14,093 nucleotides of DNA from CAZFYZ01 sp964523735 (GCA_964523735.1 CAZFYZ010000106.1:1-14093); one strand, 5' to 3'; positions 1 to 7,215 are shown, counted from the first letter of the stretch. A program made the numbers and translations. Notes: generated from the letters alone by a model not told the origin.

Positions 1-16
1 GCCGAGGCGATATCCA

Positions 17-898
17 ATGAAGACGATCGGCTTGGCGCCGAACCCTCTCAAGAAGGAAGCGATTCAACTCGCATCGGAGCTAGCCAACTGGCTGTCGCTT
101 CGCGCGATCCGCGTTATCGCCACCGAAGACGTTGCCGCCGCAATGGGGAAGCCGGCGGTGGGCGTGATGTGGGAAGAGGACGTCGTTCGCGCGGATATGC
201 TTCTCGTCCTGGGGGGCGACGGGTCCATGCTGCGGTGGGGTCGGCTTGCTGCAATGGCCGGTACCCCGATTATGGGTGTCAACTTCGGACAGTATGGCTT
301 CATCACCGAGATTCACCCCAAGGAAGCCAGGGTCGCTCTAGGTAGAATCCTGGATGGCGACTACCTCGTCAGCGACCGATTCGTTCTTCAGGCCACTGTT
401 ACCCGCGGCGGCGCCGAGATCGGCCGCCACTACAGTCTGAATGATTCGGTGGTTTCAAAAGGCGGCAAGGCGAGGATGCTGAAGCTGCACACCTACGTCG
501 ATGAACGGTTCATAGCCACCTACATGGCGGACGGGCTCATCGTCTCCACGCCAACAGGCAGTACTGCATATTCGCTTTCGGCTGGGGGGCCGGTTGTGCA
601 TCCCGATGTTTGCGTCCTCATCATAACGCCTATCTGCCCTCATACGCTCAACGCCCGTTCTCTTGTTATTTCGGACAACGAGCGTGTAAAGATTGTGGGC
701 GAGGATTCGGACATCTCTAGCGAGATGATCCTCACGATGGACGGCCAGATCATGGAGAGACTGCAGCCGGGTGACGCGGTCGACATCTGGAAGTCTGAGT
801 ATACAGCCAAGTTGATTCAGCTCGAGCCCCAGAGCTTCTACGACAAGCTTCAGAGACGCCTCCGGTGGGGCGAGAGGTTCAGCGGGCCTGTGGATTGA
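17..898 (+). CDS. nadK: NAD kinase (ATP-dependent, NadK/PpnK)
   Basis: Phosphorylates NAD to NADP in the cytosol, the only de novo route to NADP(H). The 293-residue length is normal for the family. Visible motifs are GGDGS (66-70), the nucleotide-binding loop; NDSVV (142-146), the Asn-Asp/Glu motif for NAD; DGLIVSTPTGSTAY (172-185), the family signature; and ITPICPHTL (203-211). The loop is usually GGDGT, so Ser70 replaces the common Thr, a mild change unlikely to abolish activity. The ATG at 17 is preceded by a GAGG at 4-7, and the N-terminus (KTIGLAPNP) fits the family, so the gene appears complete. The stop is one base before recN. The nadK-recN adjacency is conserved in Actinobacteria and Firmicutes. 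Identification is firm. Confidence 0.96.
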   Translation: MKTIGLAPNPLKKEAIQLASELANWLSLRAIRVIATEDVAAAMGKPAVGVMWEEDVVRADMLLVLGGDGSMLRWGRLAAMAGTPIMGVNFGQYGFITEIHPKEARVALGRILDGDYLVSDRFVLQATVTRGGAEIGRHYSLNDSVVSKGGKARMLKLHTYVDERFIATYMADGLIVSTPTGSTAYSLSAGGPVVHPDVCVLIITPICPHTLNARSLVISDNERVKIVGEDSDISSEMILTMDGQIMERLQPGDAVDIWKSEYTAKLIQLEPQSFYDKLQRRLRWGERFSGPVD

Positions 899-899
899 C

Positions 900-2573
900 A
901 TGCTCACCGAGCTTCACATCACGAACTTCGCGCTGATAGAGGAACTCAGGCTGGAGCTTGGACCCGGACTGAGTGTTCTGACCGGCGAGACCGGCGCAGG
1001 CAAGTCGATCATAGTTGACGCGATGACCGCCGCCCTCGGCGAGCGCACCAGCAGCGATGTCGTGCGAACTGGCGCTGACAAATGCCTTGTGGAGGCCGTC
1101 TTTGAACTCGACAGCGATTGTCCTGCATGTGTAGTGGCCGCCCAACTTGGCTATGAGCCGGATGGCGGCCTGCTGATTCTCAGCCGCGAGATCACCGCCG
1201 GCGGCAAGTCCCAGTGCAGGATCAACGGACGTCCTATCACGGCATCGGCGCTGCGTGAGATTACCAGCCACTTACTGGATATTCACGGGCAGCACGAGCA
1301 TCAGTCGCTCCTCTCGGTGCCCACGCACATCGAGATCCTCGACTCCTGGTGTGGGGCTGAGCTTGTGGATCTTCGTGCAAAGGCTGCTGCGACATACGCT
1401 GAACTGCACTCTCTGATCGATGCGCGTGATCGGCTGCAAAAGGATGAACGAGAGCGCGTTCGCCTGCTAGACCTTTACACTTTTCAGTCAGAGGAGATCA
1501 CAGCCGCCAACCTGCAACCAGGCGAGGAGGAAGAGCTTGCGGCGGAGAGGAATCGGCTCGCCAACGCCGAAAGACTTTTCGCGGCTGCTTCGGAGATTCG
1601 CGAAGCCCTTGGAGCAGACGGCTCCTCTGTTGACAGACTCAGCTCAGCCGCGATGGCCGCCGACAAGATGGTCGGCCTTGACCCGGCCGCGACATGCATT
1701 GCTGAGTCAGTGAACGCAGCGCTCATAGCGGCACAGGAAGCAATGCTGGCTGTCCGCGATTACGAGGACTCCATAGAATCCGACCCGTCGCGCCTTGAGC
1801 AGATCGAGGACCGGCTCGACAGCATTCGCACCCTGAAACGTAAGTATGGCGACACCATCGAGGAAGTCATTGCTTTCGGTAACGACCTGGCGGGCAAGAT
1901 AGATGCTCTCGCTCATTCCGAGGAGCGTTCGCAGCAACTGGCTGCACAGATTGGCCAGTTGACTGCAGACCTGTCCGCTACCTGCCGAATGCTGACTGAT
2001 CTCCGCAGGTCAGCGGCGCCAGAGTTCGCGAAGCTCGTTGAGCGGGAGTTGGCTGATCTTGCTATGGAGAAGACCCGCTTCGAGGTGAGCCTCGAGCCTG
2101 TGGAGCCGGGGCCAACGGGGGCCGACGCGGTTGAGTTCCTGATCTCACCAAACCCAGGCGAGCCAGTCAAGCCGCTGGCAAAGATAGCATCGGGCGGCGA
2201 AATGTCACGGATCATGCTTGCGCTCAAGGGTGTCGCGAAGCGGCCGGAAGTTCCTTCGCTGGTCTTCGACGAGATCGACTCGGGGATCGGAGGGCTCACC
2301 GCGCAGGTTCTTGGCGACAAGCTCGCGGCGCTTGCCCGCGTATGCCAGGTAATGTGTGTCACGCACCTGCCGCAGATCGCCAGCAGAGCCAACCGGCACT
2401 ACGCGGTGGGCAAACTCGTCGAAGCTGGGCGGAGCTTCGTCAGGATCCGGGAACTTGCTGACGAGGATCGCGTAATTGAGGTTGCACGTATGCTTGGCGG
2501 CGAAGGCGCGGCCGGAGCGGCGGCGTTGCACGCCAGGGAGATGCTCTCACTTGCAGATCATAGGAACGGTTAG
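900..2573 (+). CDS. recN: DNA repair protein RecN (SMC-like ATPase)
   Basis: RecN is a cohesin-like ATPase that acts on DNA double-strand breaks before RecA-mediated recombination. The 557 residues match the usual length. The N-terminal head begins with the typical LTELHITNFALIEEL and has Walker A GETGAGKS (29-36). The DIHGQHEHQSLL motif (127-138) precedes a helical, partly coiled-coil arm (about 155-385). The C-terminal head has the ABC signature SGGEMSR (431-437), Walker B LVFDEIDSGIGG (454-465) and THLPQIAS (488-495). No good Shine-Dalgarno sequence lies close to the ATG at 900. The nadK stop is one base upstream, so translation is probably coupled. The end overlaps the start of the next gene by 23 bases. 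Confidence 0.96.
   Translation: MLTELHITNFALIEELRLELGPGLSVLTGETGAGKSIIVDAMTAALGERTSSDVVRTGADKCLVEAVFELDSDCPACVVAAQLGYEPDGGLLILSREITAGGKSQCRINGRPITASALREITSHLLDIHGQHEHQSLLSVPTHIEILDSWCGAELVDLRAKAAATYAELHSLIDARDRLQKDERERVRLLDLYTFQSEEITAANLQPGEEEELAAERNRLANAERLFAAASEIREALGADGSSVDRLSSAAMAADKMVGLDPAATCIAESVNAALIAAQEAMLAVRDYEDSIESDPSRLEQIEDRLDSIRTLKRKYGDTIEEVIAFGNDLAGKIDALAHSEERSQQLAAQIGQLTADLSATCRMLTDLRRSAAPEFAKLVERELADLAMEKTRFEVSLEPVEPGPTGADAVEFLISPNPGEPVKPLAKIASGGEMSRIMLALKGVAKRPEVPSLVFDEIDSGIGGLTAQVLGDKLAALARVCQVMCVTHLPQIASRANRHYAVGKLVEAGRSFVRIRELADEDRVIEVARMLGGEGAAGAAALHAREMLSLADHRNG
2535..2540 (+). promoter_or_regulatory. Shine-Dalgarno sequence of the SteA-like gene
   Basis: AGGGAG lies ten bases before the TTG at 2551, inside the end of recN. 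It supports TTG 2551 over the upstream in-frame start at 2476, whose extra 25 residues are only recN read in another frame. Confidence 0.6.
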
Positions 2574-3708
2574 GCTCGACAAACGGACAAAGAACCTCGC
2601 CAAACGCTTGAGGCCGGGCGAGATTGCTCTTATAGACCACGTGGATATCGATTCCACCGCCGCAGCGATGCTTGTCGAGGCGCGTGTGGCTGCGGTGATA
2701 AATGCGTCGGCTTCATGCTCCGGACGTTACCCCAACCTGGGTCCGCGCGTTCTCCTCGATGCGGGTGTTCCGATCATCGATCAGGCGGGCGATCATCTTT
2801 TCAAGGGGCTGAAAGACGGTCAGCAGATCGAGATTAGCTGCGGCGAGATCATTCGACAAGGTGAAGTGCTGGCGTCAGGCGAGCTGCTTACCCAGCAACG
2901 GGTGTCTGAGATGATCGAAGCCGCGAGGGCCAATCTCGACATCGTCCTGGGCGATTTCGCTGAGAACACCCTGAGCTATGTGGCTCGGGAGAAGTCGCTC
3001 CTTCTTGACCCCGCCAACCTGCCGGATGTCAGGACCAAGTTCGACAACCGCCATGTCCTGGTAGTCGTGCGGGGCGAAAGTTTCAAGCAGGACCTGGCCA
3101 TTGTTCGCACGTATATCAGGGACATGAAGCCGGTTCTGATCGGGGTTGACGGCGGTGCGGATGCGTTGATCGAACTTGGGCTGAAGCCGCACGTTATCAT
3201 CGGTGACATGGACAGTGTCAGCGACAAGACTCTGCGATGTGGGGCGGAACTAATCGTACACGCGTACGCAGACGGCAAATCGCCAGGACTGGAACGTGTT
3301 ACCGAGCTTGGGCTTGAGGCTACCGTCTGCTCAGTTCCGGGGACAAGCGAGGACATTGCCCTGCTGTTGGCGTATGAGAAGGGCGCTGAGCTAATAGTGG
3401 CTGTCGGGACTCACTCTCATCTGGTGGATTTCCTCGACAAGGGCCGCAAGGGCATGTCCAGCACTTTCCTGGTCCGTCTGAAGGTTGGAAACCGACTGGT
3501 GGACGCGAAGGGTGTGAGCAAGCTCTACCATGCTCAGCCTAGCCTGCGCTATGTGGGACTGCTGGCACTGGGGGCTGTGGTCGTCCTCGTATCCATCATA
3601 GCCCTGTCGCCATCTGTGCAAGAGCGGATAGGTGCGGCCACACAGGATCTGCGCTCGCAGTTCTGGGAGCTATACACACGACTCCGGCCTTGGGAGTGGG
3701 GAAGATGA
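2551..3708 (+). CDS. steA: SteA-like cytokinetic ring protein with thiamine-pyrophosphokinase-like domain
   Basis: In Corynebacterium, SteA works with the membrane protein SteB at the division septum in cell separation. This copy has 385 residues from TTG 2551. The N-terminus (QIIGTVRLDKRTKNLAKRL) and GRYPNLGP (58-65) are hallmarks of the family as I know it. The middle and C-terminal half resemble the thiamine pyrophosphokinase fold, with GVDGGADAL (198-206) and IIGDMDSVSD (216-225), matching the DGGA and GD-x-DS motifs of that enzyme. One membrane helix follows (about 333-353), then a short basic, Trp-containing tail. It overlaps recN by 23 bases and the next gene by 4 (ATGA). The order recN-steA-steB matches Actinobacteria. 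Whether it binds a nucleotide or thiamine is unknown. Family assignment is firm; the role is inferred from the actinobacterial homologue. Confidence 0.88.
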   Translation: MQIIGTVRLDKRTKNLAKRLRPGEIALIDHVDIDSTAAAMLVEARVAAVINASASCSGRYPNLGPRVLLDAGVPIIDQAGDHLFKGLKDGQQIEISCGEIIRQGEVLASGELLTQQRVSEMIEAARANLDIVLGDFAENTLSYVAREKSLLLDPANLPDVRTKFDNRHVLVVVRGESFKQDLAIVRTYIRDMKPVLIGVDGGADALIELGLKPHVIIGDMDSVSDKTLRCGAELIVHAYADGKSPGLERVTELGLEATVCSVPGTSEDIALLLAYEKGAELIVAVGTHSHLVDFLDKGRKGMSSTFLVRLKVGNRLVDAKGVSKLYHAQPSLRYVGLLALGAVVVLVSIIALSPSVQERIGAATQDLRSQFWELYTRLRPWEWGR

Positions 3709-4598
3709 TTGACATAAGATACCACGTATACAGCCTCGCAGCGGTCTTCTTCGCCCTGGCAGTAGGCATAGTGTTTGGCACAACGTTCGCCCGGACCTCT
3801 CCGGCGAGTCAGGCCGAGCGGCGGACAATCCAGCGCTATGAGAACTCCATGCGCCTGCTCAAGCGTGAGATCGAGCAGGCGACGGAGGGGGCAGCTCGCA
3901 ACGAAAGAATTGCCAAGTCCAGCGAGGAATTCTGCAAGGTTGTACTGCCGATCGTCGCCAAAGACAGGATGTTCTGGCGCAATGTCGCGATCGTGCAGAC
4001 GGGTGATTACGACGCGCTGACAGGCTCCGTAAAGCAGGCGCTGGAGCTTGCCGGAGCTCACGTTGCGACAGTTACCACAATCAACCGGGCTTTTGACTTT
4101 GGCAAGCCTGACTTGGTCGCGCATGCGCTGCGCAACTGCGGCATCACACCTCCAACCGACGCTGACCAGGCGCGCGACAAGCTTCTCAACGTTATCGCGA
4201 ACACCATCGTATCGGGCGTCCATCCGGACCTGCTCCCTTACCTGCAGCAGTCAGGCGTGGCTTCCTTCAAGGGCGAATACAGCCGCTATGGCAAGCTGCG
4301 CTTTGTAGTGATTGTCGGAGGTTCAGCCTCTAAGACCACAAACACTGCGAGCAGCGTCGATGGGCGGTTGCTTAACCGCTTTGAGGACATGGGCGTTACG
4401 GTAGTAGGCTGTGAGCCCAGCGACGCAGGAAGTTCATACGTGCCAGTGTGGCACAAATTTGGTATCTCGACTGTGGACAATACGGAATCGGCGATAGGCC
4501 AGGTAGCCCTGCTCTGCGCCTTGAACGGCGAGAAAGCCGCATTCGGCACCAAAGACACGGCTAATCGCCTTGTCCCGCTGACTCTGGAGAAGAAGTAG
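3705..4598 (+). CDS. steB: SteB/MctB-like membrane-anchored protein (DUF3186 family, often called copper transporter)
   Basis: This is the family of Mycobacterium MctB (Rv1698) and Corynebacterium SteB, always next to steA. The ATG at 3705 overlaps the steA stop (ATGA), with GGGAG at 3692-3696. It opens with the family N-terminus MIDIRYHVYSLAAVFFAL. The 297 residues comprise one N-terminal membrane helix (8-28), a predicted coiled coil (about 34-75) and a mixed alpha/beta domain placed outside the membrane (about 92-290) with VVIVGGSAS (201-209). The product name copper transporter rests on work in mycobacteria. A single helix and no visible metal-binding Cys/His cluster make transport doubtful here. 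As SteA's neighbour it more likely forms a septal complex with it. The start at 3690 (TTG) adds five residues and is less likely. Confidence 0.85.
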   Translation: MIDIRYHVYSLAAVFFALAVGIVFGTTFARTSPASQAERRTIQRYENSMRLLKREIEQATEGAARNERIAKSSEEFCKVVLPIVAKDRMFWRNVAIVQTGDYDALTGSVKQALELAGAHVATVTTINRAFDFGKPDLVAHALRNCGITPPTDADQARDKLLNVIANTIVSGVHPDLLPYLQQSGVASFKGEYSRYGKLRFVVIVGGSASKTTNTASSVDGRLLNRFEDMGVTVVGCEPSDAGSSYVPVWHKFGISTVDNTESAIGQVALLCALNGEKAAFGTKDTANRLVPLTLEKK

Positions 4599-5303
4599 TT
4601 GCCGAAGATCTCTGTTCTCATTCCCGCCTATAACGAGGAGGACACGATCCGAGAGACCGTCATGGCCGCGCTCGCAATGGCGGGAGTCGAGGAGGTCGTG
4701 GTGGTAGACGACGCCTCGGAGGATGAGACGGCATTCATAGCCCACGAGGAAGGAGCGCGGGTTATTCAGTTGGATCAGAATTCGGGCAAGGGGGCGGCGC
4801 TGAATTCCGGCATAGCCGACATCGACAGTGAGATTGTGCTCATGATCGACGCCGATTTGGGCGAGACGGCGGCCGAGACCTATCGCCTCCTGGAGCCGGT
4901 CCTCGCCGGGCACGCTGACATGTCGATCGCCGTCATGAAGGCCCCGTCGGGTCATAAGGCAGGGTTTGGCTTTGTGATGCGACTGGCACGGTGGGCGGTC
5001 CGCAAGTACGGCGGGGCTGACGTGTCGGCGCCGATCTCCGGCCAGAGAGCATTCCGCCGCGAGATCATGGATAGCATCGGTGGTTTCGAGAGCGGCTTTG
5101 GCGTCGAAACGGCAATGACTATCGACGCGCTCAGGAGGGGTTATAGGATCGTTGAGGTTCCCCTACCCCTTACGCACAGGCTTAGTGGACGCGACTGGAG
5201 AGGATTCTGCCACCGCGGTCGCCAATTTTCGGATATCGCGAAGGCCGTCTGGCGCAGAAGAGGCGGAAGGTCCGGCGGCGAAAAACCTTGCGGAAAGGCT
5301 TGA
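4599..5303 (+). CDS. GT2 family glycosyltransferase, cytosolic GT-A fold
   Basis: Transfers a sugar from a nucleotide-sugar donor; acceptor and sugar cannot be read from sequence. The 234 residues carry the GT2 marks: ISVLIPAYNEEDTI (4-17), VVVVDDASEDET (33-44), NSGKGAALNSGI (61-72), the metal-binding DAD at 84-86, and SGQRAFRR (147-154) in the acceptor region. There is no membrane helix. The TTG start lies directly after the steB stop, with GGAG at 4586-4589 nine bases before it. The conserved-looking end THRLSGRDWRGF suggests the dolichyl-phosphate mannosyltransferase/glucosyl-phosphoglycerate synthase side of the family. The place between steB and an MraY-like gene argues for lipid-linked envelope glycan synthesis. 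This role is inference. Confidence 0.85.
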   Translation: MPKISVLIPAYNEEDTIRETVMAALAMAGVEEVVVVDDASEDETAFIAHEEGARVIQLDQNSGKGAALNSGIADIDSEIVLMIDADLGETAAETYRLLEPVLAGHADMSIAVMKAPSGHKAGFGFVMRLARWAVRKYGGADVSAPISGQRAFRREIMDSIGGFESGFGVETAMTIDALRRGYRIVEVPLPLTHRLSGRDWRGFCHRGRQFSDIAKAVWRRRGGRSGGEKPCGKA

Positions 5304-5392
5304 CTGGGGCCGCTACCCGACTGGGGTCTGGCTAGGCGTGTCTTGCGGCTTACCTGCGTGGTGTTGGCATGCGGATGGATATGATCATCCGT

Positions 5393-5398
5393 GGGAAG
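5393..5398 (+). promoter_or_regulatory. Shine-Dalgarno sequence of the rhomboid-like gene
   Basis: GGAAGG ends ten bases before the TTG at 5409. It supports TTG 5409 over the GTG at 5391, which the Shine-Dalgarno sequence itself would overlap. Confidence 0.5.
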
Positions 5399-5408
5399 GT
5401 GTAATCAG

Positions 5409-6176
5409 TTGCCATTTAGCTCATCGAGTCCGGTCGACAGGTTTTCATATTGGTTGTTCAGGGACAGAATCCCGCTGACAAAGGGCCTGATCCTCAGTAA
5501 CGCGATCACCTTCTTTCTGATCGCGTTGGGGAGGCTTCAGATCATCCCGGATCTTCTCGCCTACTCCCCGGATACTGTGACGATTCGTGCCTGGACGCTT
5601 GTCACGTATCCGCTGGTCGCCGGCGGCGATGTCATCGGCATCCTGTTCTCCTGCTACTGGCTCTGGATCGCCGGCGGAACCCTCGAGCGGTCTTTGGGCA
5701 CAACGAGATTTGGCGTGTTCTTCTTCCTAATGAGCGCGATCTCAGCGCTGGGTCTCCTAGCAGGGACACTTCTGTCGGGGGCGGCAATCGGAGCCCAGGG
5801 ACTTTGGCTGCCGCTGGCAGGCACTACTGTTGCCTTCGCCATGATGAACCCTGAGCAGCAGATACTCTTCTTCTTCATTATCCCGATGAAGCTAAAGTAC
5901 CTTGCTCTTCTGGACGTGGCTCTCGTGCTGCTGAGCTATGGTCGTATTAGTCTCATTCTGGGCGTGACGGCGCTTGCCGGATGCGCTTACGCCTACTGGT
6001 ACGTCCGGCGGGGTGCAGCGTTTGGGTGGGACAGTGTGCGGCGGGAGCGGCCACCAGTCGTCCGAGTTAGACAGCGCCCAAGCCTCCTCAGCCGCCTCAA
6101 CCCATTCGCCCGCCTCCGCGAACGCCGCGAACGCAAGCGCTTGGAAGACCTCTTCCGCAAGTCTGGTATGGAGTAG
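5409..6176 (+). CDS. Rhomboid-fold membrane protein, probably catalytically inactive
   Basis: The 255-residue protein has about six membrane helices and a basic C-terminal tail (from about 200, rich in Arg). The rhomboid core is recognisable: WTLVTYPLV (62-70) in the L1 loop, and the L-W-x-x-G-x-x-L-E-x-x-x-G-x-x-R-F pattern across helix 2 (YWLWIAGGTLERSLGTTRF, 83-101). Active rhomboids need a Ser in a GxSG motif of helix 4 and a His in helix 6. Here the helix 4 region reads GLWLPLAG (131-138) without Ser, and the whole protein has no histidine. It is therefore most likely a pseudoprotease or membrane-protein binder, like iRhoms and derlins. It follows the glycosyltransferase after a 105-base gap and precedes the MraY-like gene by 4 bases. 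Fold assignment is moderately sure; function is unknown. Confidence 0.7.
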   Translation: MPFSSSSPVDRFSYWLFRDRIPLTKGLILSNAITFFLIALGRLQIIPDLLAYSPDTVTIRAWTLVTYPLVAGGDVIGILFSCYWLWIAGGTLERSLGTTRFGVFFFLMSAISALGLLAGTLLSGAAIGAQGLWLPLAGTTVAFAMMNPEQQILFFFIIPMKLKYLALLDVALVLLSYGRISLILGVTALAGCAYAYWYVRRGAAFGWDSVRRERPPVVRVRQRPSLLSRLNPFARLRERRERKRLEDLFRKSGME

Positions 6177-6180
6177 GCGT

Positions 6181-7008
6181 ATGCCCATTCTCGCCTGCAT
6201 TTCCTCGATCGTACTTCTGCACGCCATCGCTCTAGCTATCGCGCCGCGTCTTGGCCCGACACGGGAGAACTTCCAGGGCAAACGCATCCCTGCCTCATAT
6301 GGCATCCTCGCTTTCGTGCAGATCCTGGCTGTGACGATTGGGCTGACGCTTGTCGGCAAGTTGCAGTGGGATGTGGCGGGCCTCTGGCTGGGCACTATGG
6401 GTGCGATGTGGGTACTGGGCATGCTCGATGACATATTCGGCTCCCGGGAAGTCGGCGNNNNNNNNNNAGTCGGCGGGTTCAAGGGGCATTTCCAAAAGCT
6501 TCTGCGTGAGCGCAAGCTGACAACGGGCGCAATCAAGGCGATTGGAGGCGGGATCGTCGGGATCGCGTCTGGCCGGTTTGTCTCAGGCGGGGATCCTGTG
6601 CGCTGGATTGCGGCTGCGCTTGTGATCCCGCTCTGCGCCAATCTTCTGAACCTTGTCGATCTGCGCCCGGGCCGCGCTGTGGCTGTATTTTTCCTCGCGA
6701 TTGGAGTAACATATAGTTGGGCGGCGACCAGTCTGCCCTCGTGGATCATCGGGCCTGTTGTCGGGGTCGCGCTTTTGTGGGGTCTTGCAGACTCTCGCGG
6801 ACGCGCGATGATGGGTGACTCTGGCTCGAACTCCTTTGGAGCCGCGCTGGGACTGGCAATTGCCCTTGGAACCGGAGTGATCGCACAGTTCACAGTGATC
6901 GCCATGATCATTGCTGTCCATCTGTACTCCGAGAAGCATTCAATATCGGCCCTGATCGATCGCCACCCTGTACTGCGCGCAATCGACAGGCGCCTGGGGG
7001 TTAGGTAA
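6181..7008 (+). CDS. MraY/WecA-family polyprenyl-phosphate sugar-phosphate transferase (contains a 10-N gap)
   Basis: A multi-pass membrane enzyme that would move a sugar phosphate from a UDP-sugar to a polyprenyl-phosphate lipid. Start is ATG 6181 with GGAG at 6170-6173, seven bases upstream. Motifs are LDDIFGS (82-88), the paired Asp of the family; NLLNLVDLRPGRA (154-166) in place of the usual N-x-x-N-x-x-D-G motif; and MMGDSGSNSFGA (210-221), equivalent to the GD-x-G motif. VHLYSEKHS (246-254) sits where the His-rich loop of MraY is found. As written it has 275 residues, shorter than MraY (about 320-360), with roughly eight helices. Ns at 6458-6467 interrupt residues 93-96 in frame. It is not mraY itself but the divergent paralogue that accompanies GT2 and steA/steB genes. 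The substrate is unknown. Confidence 0.82.
   Translation: MPILACISSIVLLHAIALAIAPRLGPTRENFQGKRIPASYGILAFVQILAVTIGLTLVGKLQWDVAGLWLGTMGAMWVLGMLDDIFGSREVGXXXXVGGFKGHFQKLLRERKLTTGAIKAIGGGIVGIASGRFVSGGDPVRWIAAALVIPLCANLLNLVDLRPGRAVAVFFLAIGVTYSWAATSLPSWIIGPVVGVALLWGLADSRGRAMMGDSGSNSFGAALGLAIALGTGVIAQFTVIAMIIAVHLYSEKHSISALIDRHPVLRAIDRRLGVR
6458..6467. other. Assembly gap (10 Ns) flanked by an 8-base direct repeat
   Basis: The base string AGTCGGCG stands directly left (6450-6457) and directly right (6468-6475) of the Ns. This looks like two contig ends that overlap by eight bases and were joined with a default spacer. Removing the Ns and one repeat copy (18 bases) keeps the frame and gives the plausible run GSREVGGFKGH. 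Confidence 0.85.
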
Positions 7009-7009
7009 G

Positions 7010-7213
7010 TTGGCTGAAGTAAAGATCGACCGGGAGAAGTGCAAGGGCTGCGAGCTCTGTGTGCACTTCTGTCCCAAGGGCTGCATCACCATGGATGACG
7101 CCTTCAACCGCCGAGGATATAAGCCGTCAGTGTTCAGCAAGCGCGAGGATTGCACTGGCTGTGCGATCTGTGCCCGCTTCTGCCCGGATGTGGCAATAGA
7201 GGTCTGGAGATAG
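7010..7213 (+). CDS. korD: 2-oxoacid:ferredoxin oxidoreductase delta subunit (2x[4Fe-4S] ferredoxin)
   Basis: A 67-residue bacterial-type ferredoxin that carries electrons from the catalytic subunits to free ferredoxin. Two C-x2-C-x2-C-x3-C motifs are complete: Cys 11, 14, 17, 21 (CKGCELCVHFCPKGC) and Cys 48, 51, 54, 58 (CTGCAICARFCP). Each is followed by Pro or Lys as usual, so two [4Fe-4S] clusters are expected. Cys25 is an additional one. TTG 7010 lies one base after the preceding stop codon (7006-7008). The gene is two bases ahead of korA, so it belongs to this complex rather than being a general ferredoxin. Confidence 0.92.
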   Translation: MAEVKIDREKCKGCELCVHFCPKGCITMDDAFNRRGYKPSVFSKREDCTGCAICARFCPDVAIEVWR

Positions 7214-7215
7214 AG

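Noticed and set aside
2476..2550. Upstream extension of the SteA-like frame to ATG 2476
   Set aside because: The extra residues are recN sequence in another frame, while TTG 2551 has a Shine-Dalgarno sequence and the family N-terminus.
3549..4223. Minus-strand frame of 224 codons opposite steA and steB
   Set aside because: It has no recognisable domain and is antisense to two conserved genes with clear family motifs.
5372..5391. CGGATG/CATCCG inverted repeat with a TATGAT inside, upstream of the rhomboid-like gene
   Set aside because: The stem has only six pairs and no -35 box lies at 16-18 bases from TATGAT, so neither a promoter nor a switch can be supported.
5892..6911. Long minus-strand reading frame (339 codons) opposite the rhomboid-like and MraY-like genes
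   Set aside because: It is low-complexity, rich in Pro, Arg and Ser, crosses the N gap and lies antisense to well-recognised membrane proteins. It is a by-product of the high G+C content.
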